Below, one piece after another: positions 22,424 to 28,255 of a stretch of DNA of 30,002 bases (the stretch's first letter is position 1; each line of letters begins with the position of its first letter). The notes below the pieces were generated by a model. The model saw only the letters and a list, made by a program, of their open reading frames with translations, searched no databases and had not been told where the DNA came from. The DNA is from a virus: positions 1-30,002 of IMG/VR virus record IMGVR_UViG_3300008259_000113; one strand, written 5' to 3'. The position numbers and the translations under genes are program-made.

Positions 22424-22522
22424 AAGTTAGTTGGACAAGTTGTAAGTTGATTAACTACTAACTAAAGTCAAGTTAATAGTTGATTAACTAACTAACTTAA
22501 CTACTCAAGTAACTTAACTTGT
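22424..22522. repeat. AT-rich repeat cluster, origin/control-region candidate
   Basis: This is the heart of the only long gene-free stretch (22288-22631). The 13-mer AGTTGATTAACTA occurs at 22446-22458 and 22479-22491, exactly 33 bases apart (about three helix turns). The 10-mer TAAGTTAGTT at 22424-22433 has its perfect inverted copy AACTAACTTA at 22491-22500, and further AAGTT/AACTT words fill the space to 22522. Pyrimidine tracts (22388-22424) precede and an A-rich tract follows. Iteron-like repeats next to AT-rich DNA at the border of late and replication genes suggest an origin or a regulator binding region. I see no TTATCCACA-type DnaA box. Confidence 0.5.
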
Positions 22523-22619
22523 AAAAAAAACAAAATAAAAATGAGATACGCAAGTACTCTTGCAAATTTGTAATGATTCTAAATAGTGAATGATCATATT
22601 TTTATTTATTGGGACGATG

Positions 22620-22627
22620 TACCTTTG
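22620..22627 (+). promoter_or_regulatory. Bacteroidota -7 element TACCTTTG
   Basis: TACCTTTG fits TAnnTTTG and lies only four bases before the ATG at 22632, so the transcript would be leaderless or nearly so. The -33 TTG is not found at the usual 19-base distance (an AT-rich ATTTTT is there), so the promoter may be weak or need an activator. It would open the early/replication operon. Confidence 0.5.
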
Positions 22628-22631
22628 ACCA

Positions 22632-22892
22632 ATGACACCAAAGTACTACATCGGCAAGACGTTGAAGATAGAGGCGAAGGATGTTGTGATGGACTTCCAA
22701 CCCGATAATTACAATCTGGGTACTGCTCTAACCTACCTAATGAGAGCAGGCAAGAAACCACATAACCCTATCTGTGACGATATCCGGAAGGCAATCGCTC
22801 ACCTACAATTTGAACTTGAACGCCAAAATGAGCAACGATCAGAGAGCGAAGGAAGCCAAACAACAACAGGCAAGTATGCAGTACTATACTAA
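22632..22892 (+). CDS. DUF3310-like protein
   Basis: An 86-aa protein. The core YNLGTALTYLMRAGKKPHNP, then ICDDIRKAIAHLQFELER, is the signature of DUF3310 (L-x-x-A-L-x-Y-L-x-R-A-G-K-K ... D-x-x-K-A-x-x-x-L), small helical phage proteins sometimes called nucleotide kinase-like, without proof. The C-terminal 20 residues are polar and overlap the next gene. It is the first gene after the non-coding region and probably the first early gene. No membrane segment. Confidence 0.7.
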   Translation: MTPKYYIGKTLKIEAKDVVMDFQPDNYNLGTALTYLMRAGKKPHNPICDDIRKAIAHLQFELERQNEQRSESEGSQTTTGKYAVLY

Positions 22893-23076
22893 CCCTGCCA
22901 AACGTAGGAAGATAGACTTCATCTTAGAGGAATGCGCTACGCTGATGGCTAACTGCGAATCCGATTACAACTCACGCCAACAGGCTAAATATAAAGAGCA
23001 GGAACTACTCGGTGAGATTGCCAAGATAGACCTGCACTTCGCCATCCAATGCGGATACTTGATCCCGGACAACTGA
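22828..23076 (+). CDS. Small helical hypothetical protein (82 aa)
   Basis: I choose the ATG at 22828 (MSNDQRAKEAKQQQ), which overlaps the DUF3310-like gene by 65 bases; an alternative start at 22876 (MQYYTNPAKRRKID) would overlap by 17 and may be the real one. The protein is mainly helical with KIDFILEECATLMANCESDY and KEQELLGEIAKIDLHFAIQC and ends GYLIPDN. No family recognised. Its 3' end overlaps the RusA-like gene by 28 bases. It lies among replication genes; function unknown. Confidence 0.5.
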   Translation: MSNDQRAKEAKQQQASMQYYTNPAKRRKIDFILEECATLMANCESDYNSRQQAKYKEQELLGEIAKIDLHFAIQCGYLIPDN

Positions 23077-23429
23077 GCTACAAGATCGTAGTCGGCAAAG
23101 TGCCGAGCCTAAATGCATTTTATGCATCTAAGCATTGGACTGCCCGAGTGAAAGCAAAGGAGTTGGCATCTAAAGAGGTGATGTCGCAGCTTGAGAAGCA
23201 CGACCTGCAAGAGATAAAGGATGTCCACATCCATTGCAAGGTAAACTACCGCTACGATATTGACAATGCGATTATGGCGGTGAAGTTTGCTCTGGATGCT
23301 TTTAAGACTTGGGGAGGGGTAAAGGATGACTCCCGCAAATATGTGCATTCCTTGAAGCTTGTACACGATACAACAATTCCAAAGGACACCGCAGAGATTA
23401 CGTTCACGGGTTTGGTGGTAACAAAATAA
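23049..23429 (+). CDS. rusA: RusA-like Holliday junction resolvase
   Basis: A 126-aa RusA-fold nuclease that resolves branched DNA before packaging. The active-site pattern is present: NYRYDIDN (66-73) with Asp70 and Asp72, MAVKFALDAF (76-85) with Asp83, and GGVKDDSRKYV (89-99) with the Asp pair 93/94. The N-terminal PSLNAFYASKHW is the usual first strand and loop. Length is normal for the family. It starts in the preceding gene and is followed after 36 bases by a new small gene with its own promoter, whose -33 TTG lies inside its last codons. Confidence 0.82.
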   Translation: MRILDPGQLSYKIVVGKVPSLNAFYASKHWTARVKAKELASKEVMSQLEKHDLQEIKDVHIHCKVNYRYDIDNAIMAVKFALDAFKTWGGVKDDSRKYVHSLKLVHDTTIPKDTAEITFTGLVVTK

Positions 23430-23441
23430 TTTGTATCTTTG
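23412..23441 (+). promoter_or_regulatory. Bacteroidota promoter TTG-N19-TATCTTTG
   Basis: TTG at 23412-23414, a 19-base spacer, then TATCTTTG at 23434-23441, a full match to the Bacteroidota consensus. Transcription should begin near 23446, giving a leader of about 20 bases that contains AAAACCAATC (23452-23461) before the ATG at 23466. Confidence 0.8.
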
Positions 23442-23465
23442 TCTGGAACTTAAAACCAATCAGTT

Positions 23466-23606
23466 ATGACTTTATCTTTTTCAGCAGACGTTTACACCGA
23501 AATGGTGCAAGTGCAACAAGCACAAATCCAAGCACTCCAAAACAAGGTAGCAGAGCTTCAAGCTCGTATCGAGGTTCTGGAGCAGCAAGCAATTCTATTT
23601 ATCTAA
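23466..23606 (+). CDS. Small coiled-coil protein (46 aa)
   Basis: Starts ATG 23466 after the leader AAAACCAATC-agtt, ends TAA 23604-23606. After MTLSFSADVYTEMVQ it is a single coiled coil with regular heptads (QIQALQNKVAELQARIEVLE) and ends AILFI. Leu/Ile/Val occupy a and d positions for about four heptads. Such a short zipper would form a dimer or pair with a partner protein. The gene is directly behind a strong early promoter and is followed 14 bases later by the SSB-like gene with a second copy of the leader motif. No family known. Confidence 0.65.
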   Translation: MTLSFSADVYTEMVQVQQAQIQALQNKVAELQARIEVLEQQAILFI

Positions 23607-23614
23607 AACCAATC
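23605..23614 (+). promoter_or_regulatory. AAAACCAATC leader before SSB-like gene
   Basis: AAAACCAATC begins in the stop codon of the coiled-coil gene and ends six bases before the ATG at 23621. There is no promoter of its own here, so the motif works at the RNA level (translation start) or marks internal initiation. Other copies: 23452, 24117 (ACACCAATC), 27544 and 27824. Confidence 0.5.
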
Positions 23615-23620
23615 TATACT

Positions 23621-24040
23621 ATGTCAAAAATTATTTCAATCACCCCAACAGGGCAATGGCAGGATCTCTTCAAATTAGAGGTGAGGTTCGACAATGGCGA
23701 CTTCGGTACTGCCTTTGCCAAATCACAAACCCCTCCCTACAATGTAGGCGATGAGGTAGAGTACACCAAAAATGAAAAGGGCACGGTGAAAATCCAACGC
23801 CCTAACTCTTTTGGAGGTGGATACACACCATCTGCTGCCCCAAAAGGCAACGATGATCGTTCCGCTTCTATCATCCGACAGGTTGCTCTAAAGGCTGCGG
23901 TGGAGTATGCTTGTGCTGCCAAGCACGATGTGAACACGATCCTCGCTAATGCAGAGACCTTTAACGCTTGGATGACTGGTCAGAGCGCAGCCCCTGCCTC
24001 ACATACCGAGCATTTCGCAAATCGTAACGACCCTTTCTGA
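23621..24040 (+). CDS. SSB-like single-stranded DNA-binding protein candidate
   Basis: A 139-aa protein. The first 60 residues look like an OB-type barrel (SITPTGQWQDLFKLEVRFDN, then YNVGDEVEYTKNEKGTVKIQ), followed by a Gly/Pro-rich linker (FGGGYTPSAAPKGNDD), a helical segment (SIIRQVALKAAVEYACAAKH) and a Ser/Ala/His tail ending NRNDPF. The ending D-P-F after an acidic/polar tail resembles the DDDIPF tip of bacterial SSB that recruits replication partners. I therefore propose an SSB role; the IRQ-x-x-x-KAA helix is also seen in phage ssDNA-binding relatives. A terminator follows directly. Confidence 0.55.
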   Translation: MSKIISITPTGQWQDLFKLEVRFDNGDFGTAFAKSQTPPYNVGDEVEYTKNEKGTVKIQRPNSFGGGYTPSAAPKGNDDRSASIIRQVALKAAVEYACAAKHDVNTILANAETFNAWMTGQSAAPASHTEHFANRNDPF

Positions 24041-24066
24041 TTGGTTTTTTAATGGCCGTTACGTGA

Positions 24067-24091
24067 AGCCCCTCTACGGAGGGGTTTTTTT
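24067..24091 (+). terminator. Rho-independent terminator
   Basis: CCCCTC-TACG-GAGGGG stem (24069-24084) followed by seven T. It is 28 bases after the SSB-like stop and closes the short early unit 23446-24040. Confidence 0.92.
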
Positions 24092-24107
24092 ATGTCGATT
24101 ATTTTTC

Positions 24108-24115
24108 TATATTTG
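24108..24115 (+). promoter_or_regulatory. Bacteroidota -7 element TATATTTG
   Basis: TATATTTG at 24108-24115 matches TAnnTTTG. At 19 bases upstream lies the T run of the terminator rather than TTG, so the -33 box is weak. The start site near 24120 would give a leader of about 12 bases including part of ACACCAATC (24117-24125) before the helicase ATG at 24133. Confidence 0.6.
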
Positions 24116-24132
24116 TACACCAATCAGAAATA

Positions 24133-25065
24133 ATGATACATCCAGACCTACTACCTAACGAATCTTCGTTACCCTACCTCCAGAGAGCACTCAAAGGAAA
24201 GTACTACGACACCGGAAAGCTCGGAGTCTATGAAGTAGATCAATGGCTGAGGCTTAAAGATGGGGAGTTCGTAGTCGTGGTCGGCCACGCTAACGTAGGC
24301 AAGACCCATACGCTCCTTTACCTTATGCTGCTGCAGTCGTATAACTTCGGCAAGAAGTGGCTGATCTATTCGGCAGAGAACGAAGTGCCCAGCCTCAAGC
24401 GAAAGCTGATTGAGTTCTTAGTGTGCAAACCAATCCAAGGAATAGATGAAGGGATGATGTTCCGGAAGCTGGATTTTATTAACGAGTACTTCCAGTTCAT
24501 AGATGGCAACAGGCTATTCACCGCCTTTGAACTTCTGGAGGTTATGGATTCTATTAAGAACGAATGGAACTATACCGGGGCACTTATCGATCCATACAAC
24601 TCCCTATCCACGGATCAAAAGAAATTAGGCAAGACTGGGATGCACGAATACCATTACGAGGTAGCCTCTGCGCTCCGGGTATTCGCTCACAAGAATAACG
24701 TAACGACAATCGTAAACGCTCACCCTGTAACAGAGGCAATGCGCAAGGTATTCTATAAAGGCCACCCGTATGAAGGGATGGCGATGCCTCCCAATACCTC
24801 GGACATTGAAGGTGGGGGCAAGTGGGGCAACCGCAGCGACTGCGTAATCGTGATACATCGGTTCGCTGCTCACGAAACAGATTGGATCTACACGCATATC
24901 CACGTACGCAAGATCAAGGAGATGGAGTCTGGAGGACGCATCACGCCCCTCGAAACACCCTTAGTTTTACAGAGCATTCTGGGTAACGTGGGCTTTTGCA
25001 TAAATGGCCGTAACTTGCTCCCGATAAAAACAGATGAAACACCTGCGAGCGATGTACCCTTCTGA
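24133..25065 (+). CDS. RecA-fold helicase/ATPase (DnaB-C or KaiC-like)
   Basis: A 310-aa ATPase, probably the replicative helicase or a recombination ATPase. Walker A is GHANVGKT (51-58); Walker B is ALIDPYNSL (150-158), and NAHPV with the nearby GGGKWGNRSDCVIVIHR matches the sensor and arginine-containing strands of DnaB-type domains. There is no DnaB N-terminal domain or primase. The last residues DETPASDVPF resemble an SSB-type tip (D-x-P-F), unusual for a helicase. It is the first gene of a long unit from 24133 to 27469 and overlaps the next gene by 32 bases. Confidence 0.72.
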   Translation: MIHPDLLPNESSLPYLQRALKGKYYDTGKLGVYEVDQWLRLKDGEFVVVVGHANVGKTHTLLYLMLLQSYNFGKKWLIYSAENEVPSLKRKLIEFLVCKPIQGIDEGMMFRKLDFINEYFQFIDGNRLFTAFELLEVMDSIKNEWNYTGALIDPYNSLSTDQKKLGKTGMHEYHYEVASALRVFAHKNNVTTIVNAHPVTEAMRKVFYKGHPYEGMAMPPNTSDIEGGGKWGNRSDCVIVIHRFAAHETDWIYTHIHVRKIKEMESGGRITPLETPLVLQSILGNVGFCINGRNLLPIKTDETPASDVPF

Positions 25066-25363
25066 CGATAGCCACGACCTGTATATCCGGGAGAAGCAGT
25101 TGATGCTTGCAGGGACTGCGATGTGGCTGGCGAAGCAAGCAGCAGACAAAGCAAACGGCAGAGAGGTACAGGATGACCTGCTCCACCACGTTATGAGCTG
25201 CCATTATGCAGACCTACTCCTGCAGCAGTTCATAGACTACCGCCAGTTCACCGAGGGCAAGATGAACGAGATGTACTTGGCGAACTCAAAACTCCGGGTG
25301 GATGCGGAGCAAATGATATACGAGATACAACGCCTGCAAGGCATAATCGAAGATCAGCTTTGA
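25034..25363 (+). CDS. Helical hypothetical protein (109 aa)
   Basis: Starts at 25034 inside the helicase gene; an ATG at 25052 (MYPSDDSHDLYIRE) would give 103 aa and a smaller overlap and is equally possible. All-helical: LMLAGTAMWLAKQAADKANG, LLHHVMSCHYADLLLQQFID and a C-terminal coiled coil (LRVDAEQMIYEIQRLQGIIE). No known domain. Its stop overlaps the TTG start of the next gene. Its place directly behind the helicase makes a loader or partner role conceivable, but nothing in the sequence proves it. Confidence 0.55.
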   Translation: MKHLRAMYPSDDSHDLYIREKQLMLAGTAMWLAKQAADKANGREVQDDLLHHVMSCHYADLLLQQFIDYRQFTEGKMNEMYLANSKLRVDAEQMIYEIQRLQGIIEDQL

Positions 25364-25590
25364 AACAGATACTCAGCCCCTTCCAGAAGTACGAGTGCTT
25401 TGCAGTCGATGGGGTGGACTATCTGGTAATCGACTACACAATAATCCAAGACCGGGATGACAAATTAGTGGAGTGGGCGAGTGAGATGAAGTTTAAAAGA
25501 CTTAAAGACCATAAGCACTACACTATGCCAATCAGTAAAATAATAACCAATCATAAAGAGGGCAGAGCAAAACTCTGTAAATGCAAATGA
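25360..25590 (+). CDS. Hypothetical protein (76 aa)
   Basis: Starts with TTG in the stop of the upstream gene (TTGA). It has a beta-like first half (KYECFAVDGVDYLVIDYTII) and a basic second half (MKFKRLKDHKHYTMPISKII) ending LCKCK, with three Cys in total. No family recognised. It overlaps the DnaA-like gene by ten bases. Translation is supported by tight coupling on both sides. Confidence 0.5.
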   Translation: MKQILSPFQKYECFAVDGVDYLVIDYTIIQDRDDKLVEWASEMKFKRLKDHKHYTMPISKIITNHKEGRAKLCKCK

Positions 25591-26000
25591 GACCCTTCGA
25601 AATACGCCAACTAAAAGTAAGTAAAGAGCAATACTATGCCCGTCTGGGATTCCAAGACAATGGAAGTAGAGCGCATAAAGAATCAACCGCCCGTGCAGCA
25701 TTCGTATCCGCATTCCGGAACCACGCTACGCTTCACGAACTGGGGGAGGCAATAAACAAAGACCATAGCAGCGTAGCCTATGCCGTAAGGATGCACCAGT
25801 CCCGGTTAATCTACGGAGATTATCAGCATTACTTTAAGGTAGCCTGCGGAGTTCTGGAGGATAACCCTATGGCGTGGGTTGACAAGCCCGACTATGATTC
25901 GATGCAGCAGGAGTTAAATAAACTCAACGAGGTCGTGATGGAGTTATCTAAGTACAAAGAATTGTACATAACCCTAAAGAAAACATTCGATGAGTTTTAA
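25581..26000 (+). CDS. DnaA domain IV-like DNA-binding protein
   Basis: A 139-aa protein whose middle resembles the DNA-binding domain IV of DnaA: ARAAFVSAFRNHATLHELGE (37-56), then INKDHSSVAYAVRMHQSRL (58-76). The block DHSSVAYA corresponds to the DHTTV-x-x-A signature that contacts DnaA boxes. No AAA+ ATPase domain is present. The first 30 residues are basic, and the C-terminal 50 are helical coiled coil (SMQQELNKLNEVVMELSKYK). It could bind the phage origin, or compete with host DnaA. It lies two genes behind the helicase. Family link by motif only, so a general HTH protein is possible. Confidence 0.6.
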   Translation: MQMRPFEIRQLKVSKEQYYARLGFQDNGSRAHKESTARAAFVSAFRNHATLHELGEAINKDHSSVAYAVRMHQSRLIYGDYQHYFKVACGVLEDNPMAWVDKPDYDSMQQELNKLNEVVMELSKYKELYITLKKTFDEF

Positions 26001-26133
26001 CGTAAACATTTGGCCTCTTACTGGATTGCTGCTTGGCGTAAACTACGCCTCGACCACAGATCAAGATGGCGAAGACTTACAACACGAGCTGCAGTTTGCT
26101 CTATTTGTCATAATCGTAGAGCTTGTCTGGTGA
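25990..26133 (+). CDS. Small protein with hydrophobic segments (47 aa)
   Basis: From ATG 25990 to TGA 26131-26133: it begins MSFNVNIWPLTGLLLGVNYA, has an acidic centre (STTDQDGEDLQHELQ) and ends with a hydrophobic stretch (FALFVIIVELVW). N- and C-terminal hydrophobic parts around an acidic turn suggest membrane attachment. I recall short Bacteroidota phage proteins with the same NIWP-x-x-G-L-x-x-G-V-NY start. It overlaps the DnaA-like gene by 11 bases, and its stop overlaps the GTG start of the sigma-like gene, which also fixes that gene's start. Confidence 0.65.
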   Translation: MSFNVNIWPLTGLLLGVNYASTTDQDGEDLQHELQFALFVIIVELVW

Positions 26134-26675
26134 TCGCTGCCTTTTACATAGAGAACCGCTACAAGTTAGCGAACTTTATTAAAGGCTATGCCGGGGATTT
26201 TGAACTGGCAGAAGATGTGGTGCAGGAAGTATTTTTAAGGCTCCTGCTTCTGGAGGCAGAGGGCAAGACTCACTTTGCTCAAGACGGCAAGGTAAACTTT
26301 TTTTTTGTTTACCGGGCTTGCGTAAACCTGTGCATTAAACTATCGACCGCAAAAAAGAAATTTCAGAAGATCAGCTTCGGGGATATCACGGAACTCGATG
26401 AGTGGCTGCAAGCAACAGACGAGCAATACCCCTACGAATTGGATGCCCGGTATGAGGATTTACTTAGTACCTTAAACGATCAAGTCGAAACCTTACGCTG
26501 GTATGATAAGGAAGTACTCAAACTAAGCCTTGAGCATTCCGTGAGCAGCCTCGCTCGGGGCACCACTATATCCAGAGACTCATTACGCAACACCCTAAAA
26601 ATAGCAAAAGATGAAATCAAGCAACGAACAGAGCCCAGCTACAAAGCGTGGAAGGAAGCCGAAGGGCTTGGGTGA
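26130..26675 (+). CDS. Sigma-70 family (ECF-like) RNA polymerase sigma factor
   Basis: A 181-aa protein starting with GTG in the stop of the 47-aa gene (GTGA). A longer frame from TTG 26010 exists, but its first 40 residues are the 47-aa gene read in another frame and are Arg/Cys-rich noise. Region 2 is recognisable: YKLANFIKGYAGDFELAEDV followed by VQEVFLRLLL (11-40). Region 4-like HTH: WYDKEVLKLSLEHSVSSLAR, then GTTISRDSLRNTLKIAKDEI (124-163). Between them is a linker of about 80 residues. It could redirect host RNA polymerase to middle or late phage promoters; this would explain why late genes lack TAnnTTTG boxes. Overlaps the next gene by 65 bases. Confidence 0.7.
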   Translation: MIAAFYIENRYKLANFIKGYAGDFELAEDVVQEVFLRLLLLEAEGKTHFAQDGKVNFFFVYRACVNLCIKLSTAKKKFQKISFGDITELDEWLQATDEQYPYELDARYEDLLSTLNDQVETLRWYDKEVLKLSLEHSVSSLARGTTISRDSLRNTLKIAKDEIKQRTEPSYKAWKEAEGLG

Positions 26676-27012
26676 TGTAGTGGAGTCAATCACTACCGCT
26701 ACGGGGATCAAAGCTGCGGTAGATTGGTTCAGCGAAGCCACGGGGGTGGACTGCGGATGCGATGCTCGTAAGGCAAAGCTCAATAAGATGTTCCCGATTA
26801 ACAATCCGGAGTGCTTGACTAAGGATGAGTACGACCTTATCGGGTCGGTCATAGGAGCGCATCAGCTTACCCACGTTCAGAGGGTGAGGATAGCGGAGAT
26901 CCACGCAAGGGTCTTTAGGCATAAGTTCGTAGTTCCGTGTACCTGCAGCCCTAAACTCTGGGCTAAATGGATCAAGAACCTCACGGAGCTACATACGGCT
27001 TATGAAGTATAA
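26611..27012 (+). CDS. Conserved phage protein with CGC motif (133 aa)
   Basis: Starts at 26611 inside the sigma-like gene. After a basic lead (ATKRGRKPKGLGD) comes SITTATGIKAAVDWF, then GVDCGCDARKAKLNKMFP (45-62), a block I know from Bacteroidota phages and prophages without an assigned function. The second half (CLTKDEYDLIGSVIGAHQLT, HVQRVRIAEIHARVFRHKFV) ends with a C-T-C pair. Four Cys (CGC and CTC) could bind a metal. It overlaps the nuclease gene by 11 bases. Confidence 0.6.
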   Translation: MKSSNEQSPATKRGRKPKGLGDVVESITTATGIKAAVDWFSEATGVDCGCDARKAKLNKMFPINNPECLTKDEYDLIGSVIGAHQLTHVQRVRIAEIHARVFRHKFVVPCTCSPKLWAKWIKNLTELHTAYEV

Positions 27013-27469
27013 CGCCCGGAAGTTTGTCCAAGCATCCTATGATCGTAACGATGACTGGGGCAAAGAGGTCGTTATGCGATGGCTTACCTCCCACGGCAAT
27101 AGGTTCACGATTGTGGATAAGGTGATCGAGGATTACAAGGTTGATATATTGGCTTACGATAGCAAGGCTGGTAAAGAGGTTGGCTTCGAGGTAGAGGTAA
27201 AGCATAAGTACCCGTTCTCGGATGCGGATTCTTTTAAGTTTGATACCGTGAGCTTCTTGGGTAGAAAAAAGAAATACGGGGACTTCTGGTACGTGATCGT
27301 TTGCGGAGAGACGGAGGCTCTGCTTCTGGCGCATAGTTTTGAGATATACAAGGAAGAGTACCGAGAGCTGCAGACTATAAACACCAACGAAAGGAACGGG
27401 CTGGATGAGTTCTATCGAGTTCCAAAAGACAAGTGCTTGTTTTACAAGACTATGAAGGGGGGGCAGTAG
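27002..27469 (+). CDS. PD-(D/E)XK-type nuclease candidate
   Basis: A 155-aa protein with the core YKVDILAYDSKAGKEVGFEV followed by EVKHKY: Asp48 and Glu65-x-Lys67 give the D...ExK pattern of restriction-type nucleases. The first helix (WGKEVVMRWLTSHGNRF) and the strand FWYVIVCGETEALLL after the core fit the fold. The C-terminus (YRVPKDKCLFYKTMKGG) is basic. No partner methylase is nearby, so a role in phage DNA metabolism or host DNA degradation is likely. It ends the long early unit; a terminator overlaps its stop. Confidence 0.6.
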   Translation: MKYNARKFVQASYDRNDDWGKEVVMRWLTSHGNRFTIVDKVIEDYKVDILAYDSKAGKEVGFEVEVKHKYPFSDADSFKFDTVSFLGRKKKYGDFWYVIVCGETEALLLAHSFEIYKEEYRELQTINTNERNGLDEFYRVPKDKCLFYKTMKGGQ

Positions 27470-27483
27470 CCCTCTTTTTTTTA
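27456..27483 (+). terminator. Rho-independent terminator
   Basis: GGGC-AGTA-GCCC with additional G before the stem, then TCTTTTTTTT. It overlaps the last codons and the stop (TAG) of the PD-(D/E)XK gene, ending the transcription unit that began near 24120. The stem is short but very GC-rich. Confidence 0.75.
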
Positions 27484-27503
27484 TTTATTTTTTTATTGAA
27501 TTG

Positions 27504-27533
27504 TTGGTAATTCAAAAAGTTGTATTATATTTG
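27504..27533 (+). promoter_or_regulatory. Bacteroidota promoter TTG-N19-TATATTTG
   Basis: TTG 27504-27506, 19 bases, TATATTTG 27526-27533. Start near 27538; the leader of about 18 bases contains AAAACCAATC (27544-27553), and the ATG follows at 27557. The same distances occur in the 23412 promoter. Confidence 0.85.
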
Positions 27534-27556
27534 GGTATAATTAAAAACCAATCGTT

Positions 27557-27805
27557 ATGAAAAACTCCACTATCTCAAACATCTCTTACAGCATTGTTGT
27601 AGTTCAAAGCACGTCAGTTAATACTCACGCTTATACTTTTGATCAGTTGTTTAACAACAAAATAGAAGATGGCTGCGACTGGGAATTTGTTTATGCTCTT
27701 AATATGATCACAGAAGATATTTTGAAATTATCTAAAGGTGATAGCCTATACTTCAAGTCAAACAGAGATGAAGAGTCAAAGGGAATTATTGTCCGCATCA
27801 GTTAA
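27557..27805 (+). CDS. Hypothetical early protein (82 aa)
   Basis: First gene behind the 27504 promoter. It has an N-terminal beta part (SISYSIVVVQSTSVNTHAYT in approximate form), DQLFNNKIEDGCDWEFVYAL in the middle and a C-terminal LSKGDSLYFKSNRDEESKGI. No family recognised. More AT-rich than the structural genes. Strong promoter and first place in the unit suggest an early host-takeover protein; this is inference. Confidence 0.6.
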   Translation: MKNSTISNISYSIVVVQSTSVNTHAYTFDQLFNNKIEDGCDWEFVYALNMITEDILKLSKGDSLYFKSNRDEESKGIIVRIS

Positions 27806-27823
27806 TAAAAAATCAACAATCTA

Positions 27824-27833
27824 AAAACCAATC
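27824..27833 (+). promoter_or_regulatory. AAAACCAATC leader before 27837 gene
   Basis: AAAACCAATC three bases before the ATG at 27837, with no TAnnTTTG box between the two genes. This copy again argues for a translational rather than transcriptional role. Confidence 0.5.
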
Positions 27834-27836
27834 GCA

Positions 27837-28157
27837 ATGTTTAATAAATATCAATGGCTCAAAGAGCAAAAGGAATCCCTAAAGGAATATATCGTAACGG
27901 AATGGGCTAATGGCAATACTCCAGACTACGGAGAGGTTTGCGAGAAGCTGCAGAATGACATAGACAACGATGTCATTTACTACAATGCTTGCTGGGATAT
28001 CTGCAAGGAGCTTGCTCCCTGTAACGAGTGGGACAAGATGGAATTTGGCCCGGTAACGAACCTTGCTCAACTTGCATACATATCCCTGTATGAATTTGCT
28101 AATGAGAATTTAGATCTGGAGGAATTACTTAACGAAACACTTAACGAAAATGCATAA
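27837..28157 (+). CDS. Acidic hypothetical protein (106 aa)
   Basis: A strongly acidic helical protein: MFNKYQWLKEQKESLKEYIV, then CEKLQNDIDNDVIYYNACWD and a C-terminal LYEFANENLDLEELLNETLN. Three Cys. Acidic, small early phage proteins sometimes inhibit restriction enzymes by mimicking DNA (ArdA, Ocr), but no specific family motif is visible. The next gene starts inside its 3' end. Confidence 0.55.
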   Translation: MFNKYQWLKEQKESLKEYIVTEWANGNTPDYGEVCEKLQNDIDNDVIYYNACWDICKELAPCNEWDKMEFGPVTNLAQLAYISLYEFANENLDLEELLNETLNENA

Positions 28158-28254
28158 TCTAAAAGTTCTTATCGCCAAGACAATCGCCTCTGCTGCGATT
28201 ATCTTTACCCTTATCGGTAGCCTTGCTTTTGTTGAATTTCTAATTAGCTTATAA
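28150..28254 (+). CDS. Single-pass membrane micro-protein (34 aa)
   Basis: From ATG 28150 to TAA 28252-28254, overlapping the previous stop by eight bases. A basic start (MHNLKVLIAKT) is followed by one membrane helix (ASAAIIFTLIGSLAFVEFLI). The next ATG is two bases after its TAA. A short positive N-terminus plus one helix predicts N-inside orientation. The role could be in superinfection exclusion or host membrane change; unknown. Confidence 0.55.
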   Translation: MHNLKVLIAKTIASAAIIFTLIGSLAFVEFLISL

Positions 28255-28255
28255 A

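Noticed and set aside
22300-22630. CRISPR array
   Set aside because: The repeats are few, short, partly inverted and spaced irregularly; no spacer-like units and no Cas genes.
26010-26129. N-terminal extension of the sigma-like frame from a TTG at 26010
   Set aside because: These 40 codons overlap the well-coupled 47-aa gene in another frame and give an Arg/Cys-rich, low-quality peptide; the GTG at 26130 in a GTGA overlap is the better start.
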